Shown one piece after another: positions 29,407-41,617 of a stretch of 64,000 nt of DNA. This stretch comes from Smittium mucronatum. Taxonomy: Eukaryota; Kickxellomycota; Harpellomycetes; Harpellales; Legeriomycetaceae. The notes under the pieces were generated by a model. It was not told the DNA's origin. It saw only the letters and a program-made list of their open reading frames with translations, and ran no database searches. The stretch covers positions 1 to 64,000 of the forward strand of contig LSSL01007797.1 in assembly GCA_001953115.1 (NCBI GenBank), in the 5' to 3' direction. Each line of letters opens with the position of its first letter. Positions within the stretch are counted from its first letter, which is position 1. Both the position numbers and the translations under genes were made by a program.

Positions 29407-32400
29407 CGCTACCTTTTAATGTAATTTCTTTAATTACATAAATCTTTAATGTATTCCATTTTTACTACGAAATTTATATTTTTCTTGTAAAAATTTTTAT
29501 AATCATCATATGTTTACATATTTTAAACCACTAGATTTTGAGATAAATTTATCATTATCTGTAATTAAACAATCTAATTTCTTATTAATATATTTTCTTT
29601 AATTTAATATTACCTAATTTATCACCTACAAATTATACAGAAAAAGTAGATTTTAATATAAATCTATCAGTATTTGTATAAAAACAGTTAAAAACTCCTA
29701 AGTTTTTAAATTAATATTTACATTGTCACCATTAGTAGTGCTATATAAATAGCAGCTACTAATACCCTGTTAATAAAATTGTAGAGAAGAAAAATAAAAT
29801 TATACACTAGAGTATAGATAATAATTTTATTTTATTTTTAATTAGTAGCCATTTTATACTTAATTTAATTATGAATTATATATATAAAATAAAGTATATG
29901 AGGAATATAATACGTTATATCAGAATTTTAATTTTAAATTGTAAATATTTATAATTAATTTTTATATTATTATTATTATTTTAAAAATAGACCCCTTTTT
30001 AAGGGGGAAAGGGGACCCATGTAATGTTGACATGAAATGGAAAACATGTAATGGGGAAAGGGGGGTTATATTAATTATATAATTATTAAACAAGGGACAA
30101 TGAAAAAAATGCAATTTTTTAAGAAAATAAAAATTTTTAGTTCTTTCATATCATCAAAATTTAAAGCTATCTTATGAACATCTTAAATAAAATATATATC
30201 ATCTATAATATGTTTATAAAAATGTGAAAATAATCTAATATAATGATATATTGTAAATCTGACTATTTATCCCTTAATAAAGGTTCTAAATGATAAATTA
30301 TTATATATTCTTTTAGGATAATATTACTATAAAAATTATATAAATAATACATATAATGTATTCTGTAATTTCATAATGAAAATATCTCAAAAATTAAAGA
30401 AAAAGTATGGTAATATCATAAAATAATTAGGTTCATACTTTTAAATTAACAATAAAACATAATATCAATAAACTTGATGCCTATATAATACCCCTCCTTT
30501 CGGAAGATTATAATGTTAAAGCCCATACGCAGTATGGGGATAAATTGTTATATATTCTAAATAGGGATGATTTTAATAATATAAAAAATGTAACAAAAAT
30601 AGTTTATCGGTAGTAAATTATTATAAAGTAACAAAGATTATAATTAATAATATATAATAACATTAAAAATAAGGAGAATATATATAATAAACATATGATA
30701 TATTTATATCAATTTGATAGAAAAAATTCTTAACTTTTTTTTCAAAGGTTAGTCTTAAAATATTTTATAAGGTTATATGTCTTAATATTTTTATGTTTAT
30801 ACTTTATTCTTATAAATCTATCTAATACTTTAAGGACCCTATGGCTTTATTAACTATATAATTATATAAATAATATCAAAAGGTATATTAAAAAAGTTTT
30901 ATAAATAATTATGATAAATGATTTAAAGCAAATTAACCATAAATAACATATCTATTTAAATGTTATTAAAACTATTAGTAAAATTTTATATAATTTATTC
31001 TTAAATACATCTTACAATTAATATTTTATATTTAAAAAGTATATGTATTAAAGTTTTATTAATATAATTTAATGTAATATAATTTAAGTGTATTAAGTAT
31101 ACTCAATATATTGACTATAATATGTAGACTATTATCTTATAACTATTAATAATATTATAATAATTTAGAAAATACTAACTAATATTATAATAATTTTATA
31201 AACAGTATATATTAGTAATAAGTAGTGCTAAAGATTATTAATATAATTCTAGATATTTTAAATATTTTTAATAATTTAAACTATTAATTATAATATTATT
31301 TCTACCTATTTATATGTTTTATAATTAAAGGATTAATACATATAAAATTAATAATAAAGGTAATACACATATTAATAAAATTCAACCCATAAAATTATTA
31401 AATATAATTATAACTTAATATATTTCTAATCTAAATGTTCTTTATATTTTTTATTTTTAGATTATAATATTTAATATTCTTATATCTTTCTAATATATTT
31501 TTTAGCAAGGTATTTTTACATAAATTTATACTTTATATTTTACTTTGATAATCTTTATAGGCCTTATTTTTATTTTATTATACTGGTGTTATACTAGTAT
31601 GGTATTATAGTGGTATTATAGTAGTGTTACATTGGTATTATATAATATCTATTTAGTTAATCACACATCTATCGATGTGTTATCATTATTATATTGATAT
31701 ATTCTCTTTTTATATTCTTATTTCTTTATAATTAAGAATAAGGACAACCTACATGTAATTAGTAATAAAGGTATACATATTATAATGATACATTATGTAA
31801 TGGTAATGAGGGTCTATGAAGATATATTAACTAGAGGATAATTATAAATACGTAGATTATATATAATAATATTAAGGTTACTAATATAATATATTTAGAT
31901 ATATAATAAATCATATAACATCCGTATGATGTGGAGTTAATCTTATTCTCCTATATCTTCATAACTCATAAATATGGATCATAAATATAATTATAGTACA
32001 TGATTTACTTAAAAATTCTAAAGTATACATTATAAATATTATTTACCATATGGATTATGTAATCATATATATTATTCTTTACCATATTTCCATAAGTATT
32101 CCCTCATATATACAAATTCTCGTCATATAGATTTTTATAGAGTATATTAATATAATTATGTAGTATAACTCATAGATGTATACATGTGAATATTCTAAGA
32201 TATGCTTAATATACCATATGGTATATGACATAGATAAAATTAAGCATATAAGGGACCACCACCCTAAGGGTGGTGGGGGGAATATTAATCCATAGATAAT
32301 AAAATTATACTAATTATTTAATATCTATATCTCTTAAATTAACAATATATAAATTATATCCTATTTCAATATAATATTTGATCCCTGTACCTATGGGACT

Positions 32401-35400
32401 TATAAATAGAACAGAATAACCAACTACATCAGATTAATATATTAAAATATACCATATATACGTATGGGAAATAAAAAGTATAATTAAAGATAGTAATTAT
32501 GATAGATATACATTATATTTATAATATCTTATAACGCGAAGCGTGGGTACGGATAACATTAACATTCTCATTACCGTGATTATATCACTATGCATTTTTT
32601 ATTTACTTTCTAATTTTAATTGACATTCTATTCTATATCTATGTTTTATTTACATTGATTATTGGATTATATCTATCTTATTCTATTTATATGATATATT
32701 ACCTATTTAAGTTATACTAATCTATCAGAATATATTTTACTTTATTTCGAATATTACATATTAATAAATTATACATAAACGCATATCTATCTATGTTTAT
32801 ATGATATATTATATAAATAAAAAAATTAAGAATTCCACATCTATCAATGTAAACATATTTAATTTATTACATATATACATAGGTATAATTTACCACCCAT
32901 AGGGGGGCGGTCCCTTATATTTATTCTATACTAATAATCTATATTTTTATATTTTATATTATTAAGTAACATTATATCCCATATGTATTCTTTTTATATT
33001 TCTACACTGACAATTCTATTAATATCTATATGATATTTTTAAAGTAATCTATTCTACTATTAAGTAATATATATTCTAGAATAACAGTAAAATAAGTACT
33101 CATTATTATTATTACGTGTGTTATACACACAATAATATATGTTAATAAATGTACATTTTATAATATAATTACTTTAATATTTAATATACCAGAATATTAT
33201 TAATTCCCTTAATGATCCATAATGTTACCTGATTCATAGGTACTGGTAATTAATAATAATGAAATATATATATATATTCTAACTATTTAATCTCGCATAC
33301 GTAGTATGCACATGTGTATTAATACACAAATCAATAAGAATCAATATATTAAAAATATATTGGGAATTAAGTAGATAAATAGATATCATTATGTCATTAT
33401 AATATAAATTCACATATGAATATAAGATTACCGTACCTAAGGTACGGTAATTATTATTTATAATAATTAAGTTAATATATATATATATCTATACCATGCT
33501 TTGCATTTCTATAGATATGCTCATTATAATTTATCATATTATAATTCTTACATTTCTAATAATCATTTAATATATTTCTTTATTCCAAATGCATTGTATT
33601 TTCCTTTAATATATTAATAATTCAATTTTATAATATCCTATAATATTATGGGAAGGATACCGCGGAATGTTATATTTAGATCATTATATTATTAATACCT
33701 TAATATTAATATACATTATAATAAGATTAGATTAATTATTCCACAACATAGTTGTTTATACTTATTCTTAATCATTATATTGTAATAATATTATCTATTA
33801 AATATTATATTACATTCATTATTCATTTATATTACTTTTATATCTATACTTTATTACATTTATTCTCCTTATTGGTATTATTCTATTCTACTTTTTTAAA
33901 GTCTAGGTAATTCATATACATTAATATTTCATTAATATGCTCATTAAGAGTAGTGAACGTAGTGAACAGAAGATTAATAATATCAGCTATAACTAGCTGT
34001 CTTAATTACGTTCAGTATTATGATTAATCGCATTGAAGATGCACCATCTCAATATGATATTATAAATATATTAATTAAATATTTAAAATGGATTCATTAT
34101 ATTAATCTATATTTTATTATATTTATACTTATTGATTCTATACATTTTCTATTCTAATTATAACCAGTATTCTTCATATGAAATATGCTCTAGATACTAT
34201 GTCTCTTTTATACCAGTTCAACGAACTCATTACTTATATTATTTATAATCTACTTTAATGATTATTACCATATTACATTATTATTAATAAGGTTTCTGTA
34301 ATTATATATTATTATTACCATTATTATTATTTTATTATAAATATGGGTAGCACGTTATACTAATATATCTTCTACTTATAATATCTTTATTTAAAATGAT
34401 CAGTCAATCAAAGCCTATAAAAATAATAGGTAGTGATAGAAAGTATCGGCTTAGATATTACATACTTAAATATATATAAAATAATCAGATTTTATTTATT
34501 TAATTCTACTAATTAAGATTTTCTTTATCAAGGTCTTTGACCTTTAATCTAATTAGTATTACGAATAATGAAAATAAATACAAAGGGTGATATGAAGATA
34601 AAAATGATATAGATTTTGAGTTATTGGTTATAAATAAATAATAATTATAAGATTAAATAAAATTAGCTAGTTCTTTGAACTATTTCAATAATAAAGATAA
34701 GGGTAAGAATAAATTATTAGTAAAATAAAGATGATTTTATAAATACGACTTATTACATTAGGCTTGATAATTAATTAAATTAACGGCTTTGCCTCTAAAT
34801 AAGTAGTCGAGAATATAATATTATATATGTATCGGATAATTTTATTCATTATATATCTTATCCATTGTATTTTTATTTTTAAATTTTCCATCCCAGTTCT
34901 AAGAATAGATAGTGCGTTAGGGGATACGCTATAATTATGTTACGATATTGGTAGTATAAATATGTTTTTTCTATATATAAAATATTAAGAGATTAACCAT
35001 AATTAAAAAAGATATAATTATGATCATAATTAAGTTAAAAATTGTAAATAATATTATAGGATCCTAAAATGATTAAAGATAAAAATAAAATAATTAAAAA
35101 TTTATTTATAACCAATAAAACTTTAAACGAAATAATAAGTTCTAATAACTGGTAAATACTTCATATCGGCGTTATTAGAATTATATACATTATTAATTAT
35201 ATTGATTATATTTTAACCTTAATTTGTATATATTATTAAACTATAAAATATTTATTAACCGGGGTATATAATCTATTATATAACCTTAATTAAAATATTT
35301 TAAATAAAACCATAATTTGTATAAACCATTAAATTTAATATCTTTTTTAACTTATTTACTATCCATTTTTATCAATTAAAATCTTGGCATAAAAATATTT

Positions 35401-36512
35401 ACAAGTCATTTGAAATGTACGCATTGCTAATCTACGTATTACCAATCTACTATTTTTATCAGTCAGTAAATTTTTATCAGTTTGTTATAACGTTATATCT
35501 TTAAGTTATTGGAATAGTTTGTATAATAAATAAATTTTATTAAACATTACATGTGTAATAGTACGGATTCTTATATTACCCAATCATTAGGAATGTTTGC
35601 ATTTTTATTAAATTAGAATCACTTAGGATTCGGATACTATTAAGCGGCATTCTTGGAATACCGCTCTTAAAGTTATAGCCAATATTCGATTCGTAATCAA
35701 TCGGAATATAGCCCTTTTTCTACTTAATATTTTAATCTGTTTAATATCCATACTATTAACAGGGATTATTCCAATGGACGTCTTACCATTGGCAATATTT
35801 TATAGCCAATCTTATCATTGAAATATTTTCTATTGAAATAAAGTGATTCGCAATCAACTTAGCCCCATTATTCGAATGCGAATCGAATATTCCTAATCAA
35901 CTATTGGTTATCCATTTACCGGCATAATTATAATGGCCGTCACCCTGTTCTAATCTTAGCATTGGGATAGTTTGTATCCCAATCAAATCTATATAATATT
36001 TATTACATAATATCTATATTTTTATTAACTTATAAATAACAATAACTTAATAATAATCAAGGTTACGTAGTTAGTAACTATAAAGAATATAAGTATTAAG
36101 TACTCAGATATAAATATAAACTAAGAGTAATATAAATTATTATTAAGACTATTAGATATATTATAATAATTATTATCAGTAACTTAATAACTTATTAATT
36201 ATAATATACAATTAATTATTATTTAAATAATATAGTGATATAATATTTTTACTATTCGTAACGTAGTAACCTGTTTTTATATTATTAATAATTAGATTAT
36301 ATCGATCTTCTTATATAATATATAACTTTATATGATTAGAGTATAAATACGTAGTACTCAGATATATAATAGATATAAATCACTAATTTTAAATAGATAT
36401 AAATAGTAACGTATATATATCTCTTATGTTATATCACATACTGTAGTATGTTTCCTGAACATAATAAAGAGAGATTGTTAAATATTACATAAATATAAGG
36501 GACCGCCCCTAC
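29407..36512. other. ~7-kb gene-free AT-rich region
   Basis: No rRNA, tRNA or protein gene could be recognised on either strand. It contains one arm of an inverted repeat (29991-30066) and scattered GC hairpins, for example 32259-32280 (ACCACCC/GGGTGGT), 32890-32912, 33430-33450 (CCGTACC/GGTACGG) and 35640-35668. Short direct-repeat families (ATAATATAT tracts) dominate. It may hold replication or promoter functions, but no sequence evidence lets me assign them. Confidence 0.5.
29991..30066 (+). repeat. Inverted repeat, left arm
   Basis: About 76 bp containing CATGTAATGTTGACATGAAA and GGAAAACATGTAATGGGGAA, flanked by G-runs. It matches the reverse complement of 39107-39183 with only a few changes. 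The arms enclose ~9 kb including the broken plasmid-type polymerase. Confidence 0.85.
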
Positions 36513-36557
36513 GGGGTTTTTTTTTGAAAATAATAAAATTAAAATAAAAATTTTAAA
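36513..36557 (+). repeat. Direct repeat upstream of the dpo remnant
   Basis: GGGGTTTTTTTTTGAAAATA and the following ~25 AT-rich bases match 39179-39222 in the same orientation. The two copies bracket the plasmid-like segment. Because they are direct rather than inverted, they are not a simple pair of plasmid terminal repeats. Confidence 0.8.
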
Positions 36558-37542
36558 TAGAAAAAATTTTTCAATATAATGAAAAATATCAAATAAGTAG
36601 ATTAAATATTAATAATCAAAAAATAATATCCAGAATAATATTAAAAACTGGTCATGAACTTTTTAGTTTTACTGATATTCTATTTACGGATTATTTTATA
36701 AGAAAAATTAATGAATTAAAATTAATATTTAATTATAAAGGTGAATTATTAAAAACAGAAGGGGATATTAAAGTTGATTTTATAAAAAAAAAAAAAGAAA
36801 ATCATTTTCTCATAATAAAAAGATTATTACTATGGATATTGAAACGTATATGAAAGATAATTTATTTATTCCTTATGCTATTGGATTTTATGATGGTAAA
36901 AGGGTTTTTCAATACTACCTATCTGATTTTAAAGATTCTCAAGAAATGATTCTTAAAGCATTTAAGGATTTAATGATTTTTAAATATAAAGGATATACAG
37001 TATATTTTCATAATTTACAGGGATTTGATGGAATATTATTAACTTCTTTATTGGAAAACAATTATGATATTAAGAGTCAATTTAAAGAAAGTAAAAAAAT
37101 ATTAAAAATTAGAATAAATTCAAGAAAAAAAGAGATAGAAAATTGTTATTTAGGTCAAAAAAGATTACCTCGTATATTTTCCGTACGTAGTACTGATAGT
37201 TATTTATTATTACCACATTCTTTAAGAAAATTATCTGAATCTTTTAATGTTGAAGTTAAAAAAGGTTGTTTTCCTTATCTTTTTGTTAATGAAAATAATA
37301 TATAGTACGTAGGTAAAACTCCGTTATATAAATTTTATGATACATCAATATTAAGTGAAAAAAAATATTTAAATGATCTTAAAGATAATTGGTCAACTAA
37401 GGAAGAAACTTTAAAATATTTAAAAGCGGATTTAATATCTCAATTTCAAGTATTAAATAAATTTTCTCATGAAATTTATTGGGATTATCAGCTTAATATT
37501 GTAGATTATCTTAGTTTACCATTTGGTTTTGTACTCAAATAA
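36557..37542 (+). pseudogene. dpo: Family B DNA polymerase remnant (plasmid type)
   Basis: N-terminal and 3'-5' exonuclease part of a protein-primed family B polymerase like those of linear mitochondrial plasmids. ExoI is TMDIETYM (36829-36852) and ExoII is YFHNLQGFDGILL (~37007-37045). An ExoIII-like region LYKFYDTSIL...YLKADLISQFQVLNKF follows in frame after a TAG at 37303-37305. Upstream, ISRIILKTGHELFSFTDILF is joined to the ExoI part only by a frameshift in the poly-A run at 36784-36796. The reading ends at TAA 37540-37542 after NIVDYLSLPFGF, so the entire polymerase (palm) domain is missing. A dead remnant of an integrated plasmid. Confidence 0.85.
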
Positions 37543-38060
37543 GGTAAATTATTACCTTCTGATAAAGACATTGATATTTTTAATTTATACAAAATATTAC
37601 TCAATCTAACTTGTGAAAGTGATAATATATGTCTTTTAGTTGAATGTCCACCTGAAATATTAATATTATATAATTTAAACATATCTATTATTTTACTCCA
37701 ATCATAAAATATAAATATTATATTTAAATTATTTATATTATCAAAATCTTTTTCATTTTTTTTATATAAATAATTTTGATTATTAAGATATTCACAAAAT
37801 TCTTTGAGAGTTAAAATCTTCATTTTATATCTATTTTCATTACTGTACTCATTAATCCAATTTATTAATATATTTTGATCGTCATTACACATTTCTTCAA
37901 AATTGCAGATAATTGTAACAGTACATATACTTTTTATTTTTTGTATTGTATATTTAATTGTTACATCAGGTAATCCAATTATTGAAACATAAACTGATAA
38001 AGTATCTATTGAAAAAGTAAAATTAGCTAATATAATTTTTAATATATATTTTTTTTCCAT
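37506..38060 (-). CDS. Unknown ORF, convergent with dpo remnant
   Basis: 184 residues, starting MEKKYILKIILANFTFSID, intact. It overlaps the 3' end of the dpo remnant by 37 bp in convergent orientation. No transmembrane segment is obvious after the mildly hydrophobic N-terminus; the middle is rich in N, I, Y and K. Upstream it carries the same leader motif as the ORFs at 27648 and 38932. Not recognised. It could be an accessory gene of the integrated plasmid. Confidence 0.5.
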   Translation of the reverse strand: MEKKYILKIILANFTFSIDTLSVYVSIIGLPDVTIKYTIQKIKSICTVTIICNFEEMCNDDQNILINWINEYSNENRYKMKILTLKEFCEYLNNQNYLYKKNEKDFDNINNLNIIFIFYDWSKIIDMFKLYNINISGGHSTKRHILSLSQVRLSNILYKLKISMSLSEGNNLPYLSTKPNGKLR

Positions 38061-38087
38061 GTTTTTTTTTTTTTTATTTTTTTTTTA

Positions 38088-38126
38088 TTAAGAAGGGATT
38101 AGTTTAATACTCATAACCCTAATCGG
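38088..38126 (-). promoter_or_regulatory. Leader/promoter-like element, copy 3
   Basis: On the minus strand: TTAGGGTTATGAGTATTAAA followed by CTAATCCCTTCTTAA, ~30 bp upstream of the ORF starting at 38060. The same core precedes the ORFs at 27648 (plus) and 38932 (minus). Conservation upstream of three otherwise different ORFs suggests a shared transcription or translation signal. Confidence 0.5.
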
Positions 38127-38233
38127 ACTGTATAAATTATTAATCAGGTATACATATAACTCAGGTAATTACTAGTTGATATTAATTACATTGGTATTCC
38201 TCATATAAAAATTATAAACTAAATATAGTTCTC

Positions 38234-38490
38234 CTTATATTTTAAAGGGAATTAAATAAATATAATAAAGTAGTTAAATTATCCGTAAGTAAATCCATAT
38301 ACATATTATCTAATAATGAAGGTTCATATGTGCTAGATGTATTTAATTTTGTAGTATCATTGCTATTCATATTAGAGCTGAATAAAAATTTTGATCTTGA
38401 ATCATAAAAAATGGGGAGTAACGTAGTTAATAAAAATAAGATAGTGATATTTAAATTGGAAAAAATCTTGAAAAACTGATGGTCGCACAC
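38234..38490 (-). pseudogene. Chimeric fragment ending in the YEPSLLDN motif
   Basis: An 82-codon minus-strand ORF (38490-38242). Its last ~45 residues copy the C-terminus of the ORF at 4916-5755 (SSTYEPSLLDN then DLLTDNLTTLLYLFNSL). The first ~37 residues (MCDHQFFKIFSNLNITILFL) are unrelated and hydrophobic. It looks like a recombination product; whether it is expressed is unknown. Confidence 0.6.
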
Positions 38491-38530
38491 ACGACCATAT
38501 TTTTTTGACTACTTAAATTATGGTTGAATA

Positions 38531-38932
38531 TTAACGTTTCTTTTTCTTATATTTGATGCTCTGACCTTTTTTACTTTTATATAAATAATCATCATATTTT
38601 CCATCATAGTAGTCCTGCAGATACGCATCATGTACTATATATTCACTAAATCCCATTTCTTCTAATTCTTCACCTGAGTATCTTGTTTTTATGCTGTTAT
38701 CTAATTCATCATCTTCCCAATCATAACTACCTGTACCATATAATATATCTAAGGTTCTATCTAATTTATTAAAGTGTTCTTGGATTTCTGGTGGAAATTC
38801 ATTAAATCCATTTTTTTCTTTATTAAATAAAGTAGTAGTATGTAAATTATTACAATTTATTGTAATAGACAATAAATTAGGAAAAATATTCGAAAGACGT
38901 GTAAACATGTTATGTGTATAGAAATTTTTCAT
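38531..38932 (-). CDS. Unknown acidic ORF with MK-FYTHNMFTRL leader
   Basis: 133 residues. The first 13 (MKNFYTHNMFTRL) are almost those of the ORF at 27648, and the upstream ~80 bp are also shared. The rest is different: an acidic middle (SYDWEDDELDN, SGEELEEMGF, DYYDGKYDDY) and a very basic end (KYKKKKR). The shared start may be a targeting or leader peptide swapped between different bodies. Function unknown. Confidence 0.5.
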   Translation of the reverse strand: MKNFYTHNMFTRLSNIFPNLLSITINCNNLHTTTLFNKEKNGFNEFPPEIQEHFNKLDRTLDILYGTGSYDWEDDELDNSIKTRYSGEELEEMGFSEYIVHDAYLQDYYDGKYDDYLYKSKKGQSIKYKKKKR

Positions 38933-39019
38933 AAGTTTGTTTTTTTAATTTTTATTTAAGAAGGGATTAGTTAAGACTCATAACCCTAATAGGAGTATAT
39001 AAAAATGTAATTAAAATAT
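38898..39019 (-). repeat. Leader repeat with MK-FYTHNMFTRL start, copy 2
   Basis: Inverted relative to 27561-27682, covering the leader core and the first ~12 codons of the ORF at 38531-38932. Confidence 0.85.
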
Positions 39020-39106
39020 AAAATTTTAAATTTAATAGGTGATATAACGTATAAAATGGCTATAGTATAATTAAGGTAAACCTGTAACAATCAGTGAATG
39101 GGATAA

Positions 39107-39183
39107 ACCCCCTTTTCCCCATTACATGTTTTCCATTTCATGTCAACATTACATGGATCCCCTTTTCCCCCTTAAAAAGGGGT
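39107..39183 (-). repeat. Inverted repeat, right arm
   Basis: Reverse-complement match to 29991-30066. It directly abuts the direct repeat at 39179-39222. Confidence 0.85.
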
Positions 39184-39222
39184 TTTTTTTTGAAAATAAT
39201 AAAATTAAAATAAAAATTTTAA
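39179..39222 (+). repeat. Direct repeat of 36513-36557
   Basis: Second copy of the GGGGTTTTTTTTTGAAAATA block found upstream of the dpo remnant. Confidence 0.8.
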
Positions 39223-39743
39223 AAATATAAAAATTTTTCAAATATAAAAATATTTTTATGATATAACGTATTAAATCTCTTATTACCTTATTATATATAT
39301 ATAAATCATAATTAAGTGATATTAAGTATAAAATGGCTAATAATTTAAAATAAAAATTAAAATAAATTATAAAATAAAAATTAAAATTTAAATATAAAAG
39401 AAAGACTTCAGTATCATAGGTACCTACATTAAAACTTTAAGTTATAAAATTAAAACAAAAATATAATTGATAAATCAAAAATAAACTTATTAGAGTAGAT
39501 ATAGCTTAAATGTACACCGTTAATATAATTATTATTAAATTATTAATAAGTGGAGTTTTTAATGCCAATGTAACTAATGCCTTCATAGGGGTATTAAACT
39601 TAGATTTCCGTATAGATAAAATGGAAATAATATTAATATTTTCAGTCATAAAAATAACCTTTTTAACTGTAAATATCCTATAGATACCTGGAAAATAACC
39701 TGTTTTAATTTTGTCCAATAATATATTATTATTTGTTTATATT
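39223..39743. other. Intergenic region downstream of cox3
   Basis: AT-rich. A 70-codon minus-strand open frame (39718-39506) has low-complexity content and no recognisable motif, so I do not call it a gene. Confidence 0.5.
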
Positions 39744-40109
39744 TTAAGAAGCCCAATAATAAAATATAATAAATAATAATAACCAAACTAAATCTACAAA
39801 ATGCCAATAAATAATAGCTAATTCAAATCCTAAATGATGTGTATCAGTAAAATGATTAGAAATAATTCTAAAAAGAGCTACAATTAAAAAAATATTACCA
39901 ACTAATACATGGAAAGCATGTAAACCAGTTGCTCCATAAAAAGTACAACCATAAATACCATCTATAAAACTAAAAGGAGCATAATAATATTCAAAGAATT
40001 GAAAACCAGTAAATATAGAAGCATATAAAATAGTTAATAATAAACTAAATATAGTTTCTTTTTTACCATTATCTCTGATGATTGAATAATGAGCCCAAGT
40101 TACTGTTGC
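39744..40109 (-). CDS. cox3: Cytochrome c oxidase subunit 3, exon 2
   Basis: 121 codons plus stop. It starts ATVTWAHYSII and contains GFQFFEYYYAPFSFIDGIYG, FYGATGLHAFHVLVGNIFL and the C-terminal YWHFVDLVWLLLF-IYYW signature. Exon 1 + exon 2 give 264 residues, normal for COX3. The intron base before the exon is G (40110). Confidence 0.96.
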   Translation of the reverse strand, partial: ATVTWAHYSIIRDNGKKETIFSLLLTILYASIFTGFQFFEYYYAPFSFIDGIYGCTFYGATGLHAFHVLVGNIFLIVALFRIISNHFTDTHHLGFELAIIYWHFVDLVWLLLFIIFYYWAS

Positions 40110-41188
40110 CAAATTATAAATAATATAGACCTTTAGGTCGGATTTATATTATTCCTGTACTTTATTATTCAAGATGTTTATCTTCAGGATCTATAAAGCC
40201 TTATGAGACCCCCACAAGGGGTCTATATATTCCGACTATACATTAAGCATCATTTCAGATACCCATTAGTGAACTAGTCTGTAGTGACTTATTATAAAGC
40301 CAACGGTCTTAAATTTAATTTTTAACCGTCTTCACTAATATCGCCAATTAATAGAAGTTTATATAGTACTCCTATTAAATTTTTATTACTATATCAAAAG
40401 AAAATACGAAATATCCAATAAGTCGTTCTCCTTTCTTTATTAAATATTTTTTTATAATAATTGCATATTTATTTCGTAATATGACTATACAATTTATTAG
40501 ATTTAAGGCATCGTAGATGCCGGAGATGGATGAATATGAGGTTTTACCAATTTTACTAAATTAATAAATGAAGATTTTGGAAAATATAATAAATACTGAT
40601 CTGGAACTCCTGCTGAAATTATTGATGTTTTTAAATCATATTAATTTAATATGATATCACCTAAGAATTCAATTTCATATTTAGTAAAAGAATTTGTTGA
40701 TAATTTCAACCCTCTATTTTTAATTTTACATTCATCATCCATTATCCAAACAGCTAATGCTAAAGGTGATAAATATTCAGAGATAAATGATGGTACTACT
40801 TTTTTTTTATTTTTATAAAATTCTTCATAAAAAGGATTAAAAGAACTATATGTAAAAGTTCTAAACCTATAAATATATCTAATCTTATTATTTGATGTAA
40901 TTCTAGTTAATATTTTTGGTGTATCCTTTTTACAATAACCATATTCAAATAAAGTTTTATGTAACCATAATAAATATTCTTTATGAGTATTTTCTTGATA
41001 AAAAGCAAATCTATAACCATTTCCATCCCTTTCCATAGTACTATCTCCTAACATTGATCCCATTAATATGCATAAAGTCTCATAATTATGGGGACCTATA
41101 CGTTTAATTGATAAAATTATAGGTTTACTAAATGGTAATAAACAACTTAATAATATATCTAATTGATTGCATTTAAGGCATAACAAAT
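40110..41188 (-). mobile_element. Group I intron in cox3 (site SSG/ATVTW)
   Basis: The 5' exon ends ...LLSSG at GGT (41189) and the intron ends in G. It carries a LAGLIDADG_2 ORF. Group I core-like segments follow the ORF in the 40130-40400 region. Confidence 0.88.
40503..41188 (-). pseudogene. LAGLIDADG_2 endonuclease truncated by a stop (cox3 intron)
   Basis: Contains SIKRIGPHNYETLCILMGSM with motif 1 (GSMLGDS) and motif 2 (VWIMDDECK; the usual G after DD is replaced by E). An in-frame TAA at 40643-40641 follows FLGDIILN. Beyond it the same frame continues YDLKTSIISAGVPDQYLLYF to KPHIHPSPASTMP, stop 40503. The stop removes the conserved last ~45 residues, so activity is doubtful. The start codon is not clear; the frame is already open at the intron start. 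Confidence 0.8.
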
Positions 41189-41617
41189 ACCCGATGATAA
41201 TAATAAAAAAGTATTTAATAATGGAATCCCAAATGGATTTACAGCTTCTATTCCAATTGGTGGCCATAATCCTCCTAATTCAATATCTGGTACTAAAGCT
41301 GCATTTAATTGAGCCCAAAATATAGTTAAAAATAAGAAAACTTCAGTAGAAATAAATAATAAAAATCCAATTCTAATACCTGACATAACTTTAGTAGTAT
41401 GATGTCCTTGATAAGTACTTTCTGTTATAACATCTTTCCACCAAAGGATCATACATGAAATTAATGCAATAAAACCCACGACCAAGATCGTCGAATTAAA
41501 TCCTTGTAATACCAATACTATATTAGTAGTTACAATAAATAAAGAAAGAGATGTAAAAAGAGGCCAAGGACTAGTATCAACTATATGATTAGGAAAAATT
41601 TGTAATTTAGTTTTCAT
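41189..41617 (-). CDS. cox3: Cytochrome c oxidase subunit 3, exon 1
   Basis: 143 codons from ATG 41617 (MKTKLQIFPNHIVDTSPWPL). It includes the WWKDVITESTYQGHHT motif, KVMSGIRIGFLLFISTEVFLF and the AALVPDIELGGLWPPIGIEA loop, all COX3 hallmarks. COX3 is a core membrane subunit of complex IV that supports proton uptake and stability. Confidence 0.96.

Noticed and set aside
29407..36512. CRISPR-like or long tandem arrays in the gene-free region
   Set aside because: Only short AT-rich similarities and isolated hairpins are seen; no regular repeat-spacer structure.
36513..39222. 36513-36557 and 39179-39222 as terminal inverted repeats of a linear plasmid
   Set aside because: They are in direct, not inverted, orientation, so they do not define intact plasmid ends.
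39506..39718. 70-codon minus-strand open frame downstream of cox3
   Set aside because: Low-complexity, no motif, no leader element; likely chance.
41189..41267. Upstream extension of the cox3 intron endonuclease frame into exon 1
   Set aside because: This part overlaps cox3 exon 1 in another frame; the endonuclease must begin inside the intron.
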